64,000 bases of DNA. Source: Neopestalotiopsis rosae (taxonomy: Eukaryota; Ascomycota; Sordariomycetes; Amphisphaeriales; Sporocadaceae). How positions within the stretch are numbered: position 1 is the stretch's first letter; each line of letters starts with the position of its first letter. The stretch lies in the NCBI GenBank assembly GCA_023078685.1, contig JALGAS010000005.1, positions 3,720,001 to 3,784,000 on the forward strand. The letters are read 5' to 3'. Positions 46,789 to 58,900 of the stretch are shown here, one piece after another. The notes below the pieces were generated by a model that saw only the letters and a program-made list of their open reading frames with translations, did no database searches and was not told the origin of the DNA. The position numbers and the translations under genes are program-made.

Positions 46789-49462
46789 GAAACCAGGCTC
46801 CTGGCTTGAGACCTGTCAACTCTGCAGTATGGAATGCCAAATGTGATGTAAAAGTAAAGTATAATTTTCTGCCCTTTTTCTTCTTCCGCCAAACCCATAC
46901 CTCCTTTCGAAAAGCTACAGTATGCTTGGACGTGACGTGCGTCGCAACCATTTCTGCTTATGGCCAACGTTTCCTGACGAGGGAGCACTTGGGACGAGCA
47001 AGAGCTGCTGCCATCCCAATGCTTGATCCTCCCTGCAGCTCTCTGCAGCTTGGACAAAGTCCTTCTTCTCTCATGATGATGCTGATGATGATGATGATGC
47101 GTAACCTGTATGGCGAAACGCTTGTCGTGATCCGAAGGTACTTTCTGAGCGATGTAACCTATAAATATATATATCAGTGCTCTCGCTTGCGGCTCGTACT
47201 CGCTCGAGCCCTTCCCTTGTCCGTTATTGTTCGGTAGATACCATCATGGTTGTCCTTTCTTTTATACATGCATTCTTATTCAACATCCCCCCCAAGCAGT
47301 CTGTCATGCAAGACGTTGCGTCGATATTCGTGCAAGGATGGAATTTCACAACGTGAAGACGCGTGAAACAAAATGGAGCTGCCTGGCAAACCTGGCTATT
47401 AGTCGCGTTCAATCATACGACTTGGAACTTTTCGACCTGGTCAGAAAAGGACATCCGTGGCGTTCACGGCACTGTCAATCAATGCTGCTAAATATACAAT
47501 TTTTATATTGGCCATATGCATTGTTGATTACCTGCATGAGGCGGGGGGTGAGATACAATTGCCAGGTGTTCCTTTTTCCAGTGTACGGCACAAGCGAGTA
47601 CAAGGGAGCTCAACTCGTGCAGCCCAATATACGAGTAGTATATTCCATTTCCATGCCTGGTATGTAACTAGTCGAGGTGTTTTTCTTTTCCATCTGTCTG
47701 ACTTTCCAAGTAAGCAGCGATTGCAATGATACATTTGTGCAGTTCGTCATCTGGAGATATATGGCAATTATGTCTCATATTTGCCTATGCAGTGGAACGT
47801 GATCCCTCCGAGACATGTATGAGTAGGGAGCGAGCGTCTCGGAAATTCTCGACGTTGACGTGAATCGAGACACAACTGTAGGCATTCTTCTGTCATCATT
47901 CGCAGCTAGGAGCCGGATTCCACCGGCCGTCCAACAGCACGACTATACAACATGGTACGGCACATGATGACTTGTCTTCTAGGTTGATCAACGGGTCTTC
48001 CGTATGTGGTGATGTATCTTCGCACCATGATGGAACATATATCGAGGGTGCAGAAGAGGGTACCAGTGCATATCCCGACGACGGGCTCACCATGCCTGTG
48101 CCATCAGTGCAATAGTGCGAAGTTCGCCAGGGAGGTCGGCCAGAAGAAGCCGCAACGTGTGACTCCCTTCCGCTGATTTGCGGCTCATCAAGCCCCGCAA
48201 ACTGCCGGCGCCGGACCTACAATTGTGTGCGATCCTTGATTAACTTGTCCATAATGGCAAGTGAAGTCCCGGACTTGGCAAGGAGTGAGCTCTTCCCGAC
48301 TCATTCCGTTGTCGATTCCTTGCCATCACAATTTCCGTGAACATATCACATGGACAAAAAGCAGATCTTGCCCCAAGCACAGTCGCCGAAACAAGGAAAC
48401 GCGTCCTCCATCGCATTGTTGAAGTGAGAGAGTGTCTTGACCAACCGTCGCCTTCGTCATACCTCAGTGGTGCGGGTTGTTTCTGTTATTGATGTGACGT
48501 CCAGTCGGAAGAATCAGGATCCACGGCGTCATCCCATACACCCGAGGCGTATTTTCCTCCAAGAGGTCTGAGTCAATCTCTTGGAGTTGAAAAGTCATGT
48601 TGTTTTTAGCATATGCTCATCTATAAGTTGCTAAACAGCATCTCCAACTTTTAACCGAGGAACTCGGACCCCAATTCGACGTCTGCTGATCGAGAAGCTA
48701 GCAGGCTGTCTGACGTTGAACGGAGCAGCATCTCATTGTCACCGTAATCGGAAAGAATAGGGACACCGGCTACTCCCTCGAAATGTCATCTTCTGACAGA
48801 GATCACAATCTCTCCAGCTACTGCCGCGATGTGTTGAATTGGTCCGCGTAGGATGATGGTCGTCTTCGCCTGAAGATCAAGCATGATTCGTGGAAGTTTG
48901 ATCGAGGCTGCTATTGTGAGTATGTATGGGCAATCCGCGGCACATATGCGATGTTGGGACACGGAAAATTGGAGGTGCTGGACGCGGTAGCAGTCGAGTC
49001 GATTTTCTCGGTACGTGTCCTCCGCATCACCAGTGGCGTACAGCGTAGCATGTATGTTCTACTGGGCAATTCGCGTCCAAAGAGAAAAGTACTGACATCC
49101 ATCGAAGCAGGAACTTCTATATCCGATATACATGATTACGATTGTTTGACTGTCAAGAGACTATACAAGGATTTAGATTTTCCCAGAAAGCTGCATAGTC
49201 CTTCAGTCATCATGATCGGGTGTTTGGGGATGTGCAGCAATTTTGTTTTTCAGAGGTATAACTATAACGTCACTAAAGTACAGTATATCTGAACATCTAT
49301 AATGTCAATTGTCTATTGTATGGCATTAAAACCAGCTGAAATCTATACCATATGTTTCGATCCCTATCTTGCGTGCCCCTTCAAGCAATACTCCCTTATT
49401 GTCATTGATCCACGCCATAAACTATTGCATTAGCATTGCCCATAAGAAGAAGTATACGCCCA

Positions 49463-49903
49463 TCAAATTAAGAACCGCAACATGGCATAAGGCAAGACGA
49501 GGGCCAATTCCATATCGTTTGCCGGAAACGTCGCCTCTATTTGCCGGCTCACGTAGATGGTCCGAGAGACCTGAGCCATGACTGCGAACAGGTCGCCTAA
49601 GTGTGCCGAAACGAGAGCACACTCGCCGGTCGGGAGGCCCGCCTTGTCCGCCGCCTCGTGGTATACGGAGGGTGGCGGCCGACATACGCCGAGCTCTGAC
49701 GCGCTGATGGCGCGAGACGTTCGGCTGACTGAGGTCTGCCGCGCACCGGGCAGGCCTGGATGTCCGTTAGACTGCTTGGATATACGAAATTTCTCCCCCA
49801 GCAGCGCCAAACCAACCGTCGTATCGTCATACAGCTGTAGACGATGCCAGGTGAGTCTTATTTCAGTGATCTCGGCCTCGGTGAACTTCCGTACACACCT
49901 CAG
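49463..49903 (-). pseudogene. Remnant of a type II haloacid dehalogenase (HAD superfamily)
   Basis: Read on the minus strand, the frame from about 49885 contains FTEAEITEIRLTWHRLQ, the cap region of 2-haloacid dehalogenases. Next come a degenerate motif II (SNG), then SELGVCRPPPSVYHEAAD around motif III and CALVSAHLGDL around motif IV, then RTIYVSRQIE. This order and spacing is that of HAD type II enzymes. The N-terminal half, with the nucleophile Asp motif, is not present upstream: the frame runs into TGA at about 49904-49906 and no alternative frame restores it. The motif III Lys position reads Arg. The segment between SNG and SELGV is poorly conserved. I therefore call a 5'-truncated pseudogene; a gene with a distant first exon is less likely. 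Confidence 0.6.
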
Positions 49904-50314
49904 TCAAGCTTGATTGCATTCTATAACTGAAGTTTTGGGTGGTATGCTGATCCAGATGATGCCCATTATGCTATGGCAATACATTCTAATATATTTCCGT
50001 TTCAAGCAATTGGTTGATTTGCCTTCGAACTATAGTGTGATATTTCGTTGTGATGATACGAATCACGTAGTATCTCTCTCTTAACGATTATCTACTGCTG
50101 CCCAACGTTGTTTTGCCAGATCAATGTCAACGAGGAGGAATCCATGGGGGTTAACATACAAGCCAGGTCATCCACTGGCCACCAAATAGAGCTCAGCCGT
50201 CATCGCACCTCTCCATGATCGGATTCTAGTTCGGGGAAGCATGCCGATGCACGATTTGTAATACATGGGAAAGGTCCTATCTGCGACGATACAACCTCAG
50301 AATCAACAAGTTCT
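49904..50314. other. Intergenic between dehalogenase remnant and methyltransferase
   Basis: No coding feature seen. I searched it for the missing dehalogenase N-terminus without success. Confidence 0.5.
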
Positions 50315-51197
50315 TCAACAGTGTTCCCAGACGGAGACACGATCAACGGTCTCCCCGTCCTTGACGCCAGCAGCATGCGTCCTGGGCGGAGCCTCGTACA
50401 AGATCCGCCGCAGGCCGCCGCCCTCTCGGCCGGGCTGCGGCTCCACGACCTGGTCCTCCAGCACGCCGCCATGCGCGTCCGTGGCCGGCTCCTGGCCGGG
50501 GCGCCCGAGGTAGGCCACGTAGGCGTGGGACGGCGTCGCCCAGGGCGGGCCGGCGTCCGACGGCGGCTTGGTGCGGGGGAACTCGAGGCAGACGAGCCGG
50601 CCCTCGGGTGCCAGCAGCTCGGCCATGCGCTTTGCCCAGCGGGGTCTCACGGATGGCGGGAGGGCCGAGAAGAACTAAAGATGACATCTTGAGCTACGTA
50701 TAACTGGATGACGAGGCATTGGTTTTCTTGGGACTTACCGTGTAATCGTAGATCAGGTCAAACTTCTCCACGCCTGCCTCCTGCACCCAGCTGTCCTCGA
50801 AGAAGTTGCCGGAAACCCAGTGGTGCTTTCCCAGTTGTTGAGAGCCGCCGGCTGCGGTGTCATGCTTGGCGGCGGCGGCAGCATCGGCATTCCTCCGCGC
50901 CTCCTGCAGGGCCGTCGACGAGGACTCGAGGCCGTAGGCGTCATAGCCTAGGGAGGCGAGGAGCAAGACGTCGTAACCCCGTCCGCAGCCCGGCACCAGA
51001 GCCTTTTTACCCTGCGCGGCAGCGCCAAAGAGGTCAGGTCGCGCCTTCAGGACGTCGGCCAAGGCCAGACTAGGGCCGCCTCGGTCCCACGGGGTATACT
51101 GATGCTCTCGGTAGAGGGCATCCCATTTCTCCGTGTGGACTTCGACGGGCTGGTCTTTGAAGTGCGCCGTGAGCGTGATCGGCGGTTCCTCTGCCAT
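50315..51197 (-). CDS. TPMT-family SAM-dependent methyltransferase (thiol/halide type)
   Basis: Class I methyltransferase of the thiopurine S-methyltransferase family, which includes thiol and halide methyltransferases (plant HOL). Two exons: 51197-50739 and 50674-50315, giving 272 aa. The N-terminal segment EKWDALYREHQYTPWDRGGPS (24-43 region) is the family hallmark. Motif I is ALVPGCGRGYD (66-76), the SAM site. After the splice comes FFSALPPSVRPRWAKRMAELL, then GRLVCLEFP, again as in the family. Start is the ATG of MAEEPPITLT. The same-strand flavoprotein lies 476 bp upstream. Substrate (sulfide, thiol, halide or other) cannot be told from sequence. Coding sequence is markedly more GC-rich than the surroundings, especially exon 2. 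Confidence 0.9.
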
Positions 51198-51673
51198 TTT
51201 CCCTTTCTGCGAGTAAAGAGTTATCAAGTGTTTTGTGACGAGAAGGGGGCAAATGCCGATAAACGATGTAGCAAGACGAGAGCAGAATTGGTATCAGCAG
51301 GATGCAAGCCGCTTTTTATGTGAAATCGGTATTGATATGATATACTAGCAGGGAGGGACAACTTTGCAGCCTACTGGCGGCTACACTACGTATTTATCTA
51401 TTATACTAGTCGTCACGACCTCCCAAGTGGGGTCTCGGGACGAGGCTAATTGTTCCAGATTGGTATAAGGCAAGATTGATCGCTATATCCAGACTACGGC
51501 GTATCATCTATTCCTTTTTTTCTGTCTTCTTCCATGTTCCTATTAAGTATACTATAGGATATTGCTGCCCATATACGTGGACGACGAATGTTTGTGAGTG
51601 CAGCAGGCGCGACTCTCTAGGAACACCTACATCGCTATATTCAGGATAGGGTTGGCCAATTCGTACACAGATA
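51198..51673. other. Intergenic between methyltransferase and flavoprotein genes
   Basis: It holds the methyltransferase promoter and the flavoprotein 3' end; no other feature is seen. A minus-strand frame crossing from the flavoprotein to 51508 is read-through of its last intron and is not coding. Confidence 0.5.
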
Positions 51674-52513
51674 TCATGACTTTGTTTCTGCTTGCTTCTG
51701 ATTCGCGTCCTCTTGTCGATTAGCAGCTGCATTTCCTTCAAGCTACAAATGGTATTCGTTAGCAGGGAACACATGAGTAGCACTTTTCTATTTCGCGGTA
51801 CAAGGCACCTTACCCCGTAAAGTCCTGCCCGGTCACCCGGGATAATCATCTCAAAGGTGTCGTCAATGACGCCGTATTCGTAGTAGCCCAGCCGCGCAAT
51901 GGGCCGCGTCTTGCGGACGTCAATCTTGCCGTCGGTGAGCGCGCCCTCGTCGACATGCACGCCCACGACGCGGCCAATGACGACGTCGACGGTGCCCATG
52001 GGCGGGTTCCCGGGGATCCGGACCGTCTGGACGTACTCGCACTCGAAGCGGACGGGGCTGGCCGCCACCATGGGCACCGGGGTGCGGAGCGCCCGGGACC
52101 ACGCCTTGGCCAGGCCGGCCCGGGCGAACTCGTCGACGGCGGCGGGGACCCCCTCCGAGGTGACGTTGACGGCTTCGCGCAGGTCGTGCGTGGCCAGCTG
52201 CCAGCAAAAGACGCCCGTGGCCTCGACGTTGTTGACCGTGTCCTTGCGGGCGTTGTGCAGCGTCTGGTTGGCGCTGAACATGACCAGCGGCGGGTCGAAG
52301 CTCAGGTTGTTGAACTGGCTGTAGGGCGCCAGGTTGTGCTCTCCGTCGGCCGAGACGGTTGATATCCATCCAATCGGCCGCGGTACCACGCACGCCTGTT
52401 GATCGTGTCAGTTTCTATCGCAATCCGGCGTGTTATATACTCTGAGAGCAGGATGCTACCTTGAAGGGATCGTGGGGAAGCCCGTGGCTTGTTTCACCTG
52501 GTTTGTAGAACAT
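51674..52513 (-). CDS. Flavin reductase-like (FMN-binding split-barrel) flavoprotein
   Basis: Member of the flavin reductase-like / DIM6-NTAB family; binds FMN and typically supplies reduced flavin or acts as an oxidoreductase. Three exons: 52513-52460, 52395-51814, 51742-51674, giving 234 aa. The first exon encodes MFYKPGETSHGLPHDPFK, matching the family start, and splices to ACVVPRPIGWIST, the core FMN-binding motif. NLAPYSQFNNLSFDPPLVMFS and the later HDLREAVN segment are also characteristic. The last exon gives LEGNAAANRQ and a short Gln/Lys-rich tail. The first and last exons were found by splicing. It diverges from the dehydrogenase gene across about 1 kb. Exon 2 is GC-rich. Its physiological substrate is unknown. 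Confidence 0.9.
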
Positions 52514-53519
52514 CTTTTGTGGTTTGGACAACTACTGGCGAATCATGTATGTTACTCTAGAAGTAGAATGAAACAAGTTCAACTAAAGATCTCTATTCCC
52601 GGATCACTAGAGTTCGTTGGTGGAGAAAGTTGGACTGACGCAGACAGTCCACAATATACCTGTATACTACCTATCCGTAAGTGACTGCCGGACTATGGTG
52701 GAGCTGCGTACATGAATGCATATACCCCGCGGCGTTGAATCTAACATTAGCCAACCGTGTACTGGCGGAAAACATGCATTATTTTAAGTGACAAGTGCTC
52801 TGCTTGATTGGTCTACCTCACGTAGTCCTTGAATGGCAGCTTCGATGATGTGAAATCTTTCCATCGTGTGCCTACAAGGGTCTACCCAACAAACAAAGAG
52901 TAGATTGTATAGACCCAAATCCGCGATCTTGTGCGGCTCTGCTATTCCTGGATACGTCAAATTCGGCATTGCTTCAAAGCCTAAGCACAACGTTGAAAAC
53001 GCTTTGAACTTGACATGTTATATGATACCTTTAAGATCCCGAAGGGGTACGACTTACGGATGCCCGCATGGATAGAATCCAGATTCCGTTCATGGCTTTT
53101 GTCGATAACGGCCGAGAGTCACGGCTTGGAAGACCAGTTGCAGCTCAACCTATCGAATGATCCAATAGCTCGATATGTATCTGTATACCGCCACATGCCA
53201 TCCAAGGCTGGGCAAGCAAAGGCTATGCAAATATCGTCAGAGCCAAATGGACATGTAGTATAGCATTTCTAAATACAAACTAACAGGGGGTAGCAAATGA
53301 ACCTCGGCCCCACACTAGCTCATTGCCATAATGAAGCACCACGTCTCCTTTCTCCCTTCATAACCGAAGATTACTTCTCTATTCAATAATCAATCCATTT
53401 TGGCAAATTAGACTGTGGATCGCTCTTACTACTGCTTCCTCTGTCTTATTGCTTTTACTCGTGTTTGTACATTTGTCCCAAGAAACGTGCGAAACCCGCG
53501 CGATCCACGATCGAAAAAG
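52514..53519. other. Divergent promoter region between flavoprotein and dehydrogenase
   Basis: About 1 kb shared by two divergent redox genes; short frames only. No recognised regulatory motif. Confidence 0.5.
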
Positions 53520-54680
53520 ATGGAGCTGAACTCGCTATTCGACGTCAAGGTAAGAAAAGGGACCGCGGTCCGCTCCCCTTCAGCTATAATACAGCACAGA
53601 CTGATCATTGGTATCTTCATCATGTACAGGACAAGGTGGTACTCGTCACCGGAGGTAAGTGGGGCCCCCTTACAATAGTATTCCAGCAGATTACTATAGG
53701 TATTCTGCCGGCCGTTCACAGATCAAGACTGACACACAGATGTGCATTTTGCAGGCGCCAAGGGCATCGGGTTGATGATCTCACGGGGCTTCGTAGCCAA
53801 CGGGGCCCGAGTATACATCTCATCGCGGGACGCAGCGGCGTGCGAGGCGGCCGCAAAGGAGCTGTCGTCGTCCGCCGGCGGCAGCAGCGGAGGAAAGGCG
53901 TTTGCCCTGCCGGCGGACCTGCTGCAGCTCTCCGAGTGCGAGCGGGTGGCGGCCGAGCTGGGCAGGCGGGAGAAGAAGCTCCACGTGCTCGTCAACAACT
54001 CGGGCATCGCCTGGGGCGCGCCCCTCGACGAGTTCCCCGACAAGCAGTGGTCGCGCGTGCTCACCCTGAACCTGCAGCGCGTCTTCACCCTGACGCAGCT
54101 GCTGCTCCCCCTGCTCGACGCGGCCGGCTCGCCGTCGGCGGCGTCGGCTGACAAGGACACGCCCGCCGCTGTCATCAATGTGAGTTGGAACCCTGGATCT
54201 CTCAAGTCCATCGGGCCAAGAACAGAAAAGGAATAACACTGGCTTACACCCTCAACCTCGTTATCTAGATCGGATCCATTGACGCTCTGCGTGTGCCCGT
54301 CTTTGAGAACTACTCTTACAGCGCAGCCAAGGCCGGACTTCATCACCTGAGCCGCGTGTTGAGCGCCAAGTTAGGTCCCAGGGGTATCACCGTCAACACG
54401 CTCGCCTGTGGACCCTTTGAGACCAAGATGACCGCGTGGGCCATGAAGAATGCAAAGGCAGAGATTGAGGAGGGCAATCCCATGGGCCGTATCGGCAAGC
54501 CGGGAGATGTCGCTGGAGCATGCATCTTCCTGGCGAGTCGGGCTGGGTGAGTGCTTTTACAATGCCACATGCAAACGTGAACAGTACAAGTTGTACGCTA
54601 ACGCTTGTGCTTATAGATCATATATCAATGGAGCCACGATCAACGTGGACGGAGGCGTGTCCAACCTTTCGAAAATGTAG
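53520..54680 (+). CDS. Short-chain dehydrogenase/reductase (classical SDR)
   Basis: NAD(P)(H)-dependent oxidoreductase. Five exons: 53520-53549, 53630-53654, 53755-54179, 54269-54546, 54617-54680, giving 273 aa. The start MELNSLFDVKDKVVLVTGG is assembled from two very small exons (30 and 25 nt). Cofactor motif TGGAKGIG at 17-24; the ISSRD after strand 2 suggests NADP(H). The NNSG motif is at 99-102. The catalytic set is Ser163, Tyr177 and Lys181 (YSAAK). The C-terminus has the PG-like CGPFETKM and the YINGATINVDGG motif. It resembles RhlG-type or 3-oxoacyl reductase-like SDRs of fungi, so the substrate is open. It converges on the SAM35 gene with 236 bp between. Confidence 0.93.
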
Positions 54681-54916
54681 AATCTAGAGAGCATGTGTGG
54701 CCGGGCGTATGTTAACTGATTTAAACAATAAATGTGAATACAGATACTCTTTATACAAGTCATGAGTGTGATCGTAAATTAGTCATGTATAGCTGGGTAT
54801 ATTCTTTTTTTCTGGGACTTGCCTGTCGCCGAGGCATGTCCTTCAACGCCGTGCGTCCTTGCCATGACGATGCTATTTTATAGTGATACAGCACATATAC
54901 AAGAGGGGACTCATCC

Positions 54917-55963
54917 TCACTGAGAGCTCAATTCAGGCCAGCACTTGGCCAAGATCGAGTCTCTATGGTCGACTAGATTCTGGAACTTTCGCAACGAGTC
55001 GCCCAAGCGGGTATCCGCCCAAGGCAAAGACTCATCGAGCAGCAGATGCGTGTAAGCAAACAGAGCTGCGTCAAACAGGCCTGGTCCCGAGTTTCCAAAG
55101 AACCAGTCACCCGATCCCAGAGCGGCCGCGAGGGCATCGAATGCTTGCTCCGCGTCCCTGTACAAGACCTCGGGGTCTACCTTGACCATTCCCACAGACT
55201 GCAATATCTCGGCCTCTGCAGCACGTTGCACCTGGTATCGGACGGTCATCTGAACGAGTCCTGTCGCGGACACGGGCGCAATGTAGAGCTCGGAGAGCAG
55301 CTGCGAGTTGGCGGGTGATAGGTAGAGAGTATATAGCCAAGCATTTCGTATCCGGTGGTCGAGTAGCGATTGGTACGCCTCGAGGCGCAATGTGTCTACA
55401 TCGGGCACGATTTGCGCGCCGTGATCCAGCGCATACCGCTCCAACTTATTTGAGGGCACGGGGACCTGAGAGCCAATGTCGCTGGGTGTTGAGGGGGGGA
55501 TCAGGAACGGCAATGCACCTGTGGGCGACGCATGGTTGGTGGACGATATTATCCGGAACTCGACTCCGGCTAGCTTCAGGAATGTCTGTGTTTGAATTGG
55601 TCAGCTCGTAATTTGTCAAGAGAGAAAACGTCAGAGGTCTGAGACGAGGTTTTAGCATACCTGCCACTTCAGACAAGAAGGATTGAAGCTTGGCAATCCT
55701 CGTACAGCATCGTGGTCGGAGGCAAAGACATAGAGCGTTGGGAGGTGACGATGCGTCGGAGATCGGACCGGTAGGTTGTTGGCGGGATAAGTCACGAGCG
55801 GAAACCTTCTAAACAGCCGGGCCAGAGGAGCTGGGACATCGAACCAGCCTGTCCTTGATGCCCTCCTCGGAGCTGGTGTTGTAGTGGCTGAAGCATCAGC
55901 GGGAGCAGCAGCAGCAGCAGCAGCGGCGGGGGACTCTTTGGGTTCCGAAGTGGGTTGTGACAT
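54917..55963 (-). CDS. SAM35/metaxin-like mitochondrial outer-membrane sorting component
   Basis: Probable Sam35 (Tob38) of the SAM/TOB complex, which inserts beta-barrel proteins into the mitochondrial outer membrane. Two exons: 55963-55661 and 55585-54917, giving 323 aa. N-terminal 1-40 is low complexity with an Ala run from GCA/GCT repeats. Then GWFDVPAPLARLFRRFPLVTYPANNLP, the opening typical of fungal Sam35. Next is a GST-N-like metaxin fold (TLYVFASDHDA...SCLKWQTFLKLAGVEFRI) and a GST-C-like helical part ending DWFFGNSGPGLFDAALFAYTHLLL. No transmembrane segment is evident, as expected for a peripheral SAM subunit. Start is the ATG of MSQPTSEPKE. Metaxin or Tom37-like identity is the alternative. 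Confidence 0.85.
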
Positions 55964-58900
55964 GATCCCAGATGGAGGTAAGGTAAGAGGCGTCCAATGC
56001 GTTTACCTCGTACGTTGTCGGGATTAATTTTTTGGGCTGGGATTGGCAGCACAGCGCAGCGCACCGCGACGCGAACCAACTCGGTCAATTAATTGCCAAG
56101 TTAGGTGGGCAGTAGCAGCTGGTAGCACAGATCACGTGATGCTCGACCACTATGAGAGCGCAGATCAACTCTTGCATCTTTTGGAGGTTTTCATTGACTA
56201 TTGTTACCAATTACAGTCTATTCTTGTTACGCCAACCGGGGAACTGATTCATGTACATGCGCATAGAAGTTTTACCAGGCATGTGTGTTCTGTGGTTTGG
56301 CCCGGCTATACGGGTTGCAATGTGTAGTAGAGGGAAAAAAAAGAGAAATTCGACCTGCTAATCTCATGGCATCACAATGAATACTGATGCCATGCAAGAT
56401 TCCCATAGACACTATGAGCTTGGACTCGGGTGCTTATAGTCTATCGCAGATCAAAGATCAACATGGTATTTGCAAATAGTGAGGCCAAATAGTTCATGCA
56501 CATTCAGTACTTTTTATCCCATCACTGACCAAATGACTGTGCTCTCAACAATCGCAATTGGGTAACAATGAATGATCACGATGACTACCTGGCACGGCCT
56601 TTTGGGCCATGGAGTATTCGTCACACTTGTTGGTAGTGCATTACCTATCGTCTCTAAATCTCTCATATTGCTCCATGGCGTCATACCTGATTCTGTAGGA
56701 CCTCACGAGCCTTATATGCCGGGCGGTAGGGATCGAGCCGTTGCTTAGTTTCTGCGCATCCTACAAGGGCAATCGAGGTGGGTACTTGGCATACTAAGGG
56801 TCCTATTTCTCCCTTGTCGAGTCATGCCATCCATCCATTTGCAGCCACCAGGTCGGACCAGGGCAGTACAAGCGAGACGGAAAATTATCGTCGTTCATGT
56901 ATACCACAGTCGTATTCTGCCACCTACCTACCTAGTACCCGGACAGGACGAGAGAAAAAATAAAAATGCAGCCCCAACTGCAGTGCATAGTACGTATGTC
57001 CAAGGTGTGTTGTCATTAGCAACTGCAATCCACCCACACAAGAAGAAAGGAACCTAGGTGCCAACGCATTATATATGATGATACGGTGTCATGCCATATC
57101 GCATCCCATTGGGGTTGCGTGCTCAATGCTTACTGTTTGCTGAGTCTCTGGCCCGGCAATGATGGATTTTCTCTGACTCGTGATGGGATTTCTGGAAAAT
57201 CCTCAAGCTTTGGGCACTTGGCCTGAACCAGGAATTATGTCTGGCGATCATAAGTCATAGCAGCCTGGGGAGCATTGCGGGGTGATGTCCACCTATGCGT
57301 GGGGGCCCGCCCATACACAGTAAAAAGGGTTCAGAAGGGCCAGCCGCACTATGGGATTTTGATTGAGGGTACTTTCGCCGGTTCTTGCAATTGGAGTGAC
57401 ATAATGATAGCGTCTCTGAGCATCAGCCAAGAAGCCACGGACAACAGATAAGCTTCTCTTTTACCTGTACGTGTTGCGGCGTCCAAGATCAAGAGGGGGA
57501 AGGAAAATTCAATTATATTCAAAGGCCAACTTTGGCGGCCGTGAAATGCAACTGGGCTGTTCAGAATACGAAGTTTTACTCTATACCCGCGATACAATTA
57601 GCCTACCGATGTCTCTATCCACTCAGTGCAGTATCATCGCTATATATTTATTATATTGGGGTCAGGACAAGCTGCACTCGAGGCACTCTGTTGCCAGCAG
57701 CTGGGTCCCACCGGGCACGTCGAGCCGCATTACCGCTCCCCTATCGCAGGGTCGCATGGCATATGTGCCCTGCCCTGTCCAGTCCACTGTATATGACCCA
57801 CGGTGCCTGACTGATTGATTACTTGCCTTAAGTCGAACGGGCACGTTTTGGTAAGAGGGCACACTGGGCATTAGAGCAGAGAGAGCACCGTTCGATTTTG
57901 TAAAAAATATCGTTCCATAACCTACAAAGTACTCACCTTATGTATAACCTAGTCCTGCAGCCGGCAATTGTTGCTGCATGTATGATGATGTTGTCGGCCC
58001 TAAACAAGCTCGAACATTCAGAACCCAGTCCTTCGACGACGATGCCATATTTGAGGTAGCATGGTGCTTAATAGTGTGTAGGTTTCGGCTGCAAGGTTGA
58101 ACAGAGACATATCAATATCTCTCTTTAAATTGATAGATTGCGCGCGCGCTGCCGACCCCAACTGAGCACAAAGCCGAGTACACACTTGACAGTCGGCCCC
58201 CATCCGCATCCCCATCCCCAGCCAGACATGTGAAAGACTCAGGTCACAGTTACATGGTTACGAGAGATGTGTAGCCGATAGGTATATTCCCCCTATGCCT
58301 ATCACAGGCACCTACTGTAGTACTGCAGTATGGCTTGTTACTATCATGGATGGTTGCTGGGCTCCAGGAACAATGCAAATTTTTCTTTCGCTCTTGCTTC
58401 CACGTAGTCTTCTAGCCTGGGTAATCAATCAACCAGACGGTAGACCAAAATTTTGCAGCATTCAGAGACGACTTTCTCTTTCTTCATATCCACTTTGTCC
58501 CCGAGATTCAGGCCGTAGTCGTTCCGCGGGGTTTGTTCGTCGGAACGCCTCCTTTGGCGCGAAAGGCCACTTTTTCCCCCTAGTACCGTACCAAGCGTAC
58601 CCTCTCAAGCCTCTCTTTGCTCAACCTTCTCGTGGGTCCCCCATCCCGGACGTGGATTGCAACGGGTCGAAATCTACTGGGAATGCCCACTGCTAGCCAG
58701 CTAAATAAGAGAATAATCTTTCAGTGGCTCGAGTGGTGCTACGGATTTGAGGCGCTCGCGTCGCGGTCCTGTCCCCGGTCTGCTACCTTGTTAGACCTAT
58801 CTATGAGCGTACCATAGTATCTATGCCATGTACTACATACTAGTAGTAAATGCATTCGGTCTATCCATTCTGCTAACACCCCATTGATTGACCATAATAC

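Larger units (their letters stand above)
37750..49462. other. Gene desert, 11.7 kb
   Basis: Frames up to about 160 codons exist, but none has a recognisable domain, consistent composition or a splice-extended continuation. Simple repeats are frequent: CG run 38353-38374, TACCTACC tract 40019-40045, GCAT 42507-42522, GCA 42564-42588, TG 44410-44424, C14/A14 46020-46047, CA 46520-46543, CATGT 46769-46788, ATG 47071-47099. Part of it is presumably Ras 3' region. Non-coding transcripts cannot be excluded. Confidence 0.55.

Noticed and set aside
46752..47237. 161-codon plus-strand frame in the gene desert
   Set aside because: It contains a translated ATG repeat and a pyrimidine run, with no domain.
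51508..51673. C-terminal extension of the flavoprotein frame to 51508
   Set aside because: This requires reading through the intron at 51743-51813; splicing gives a family-like end at 51674.
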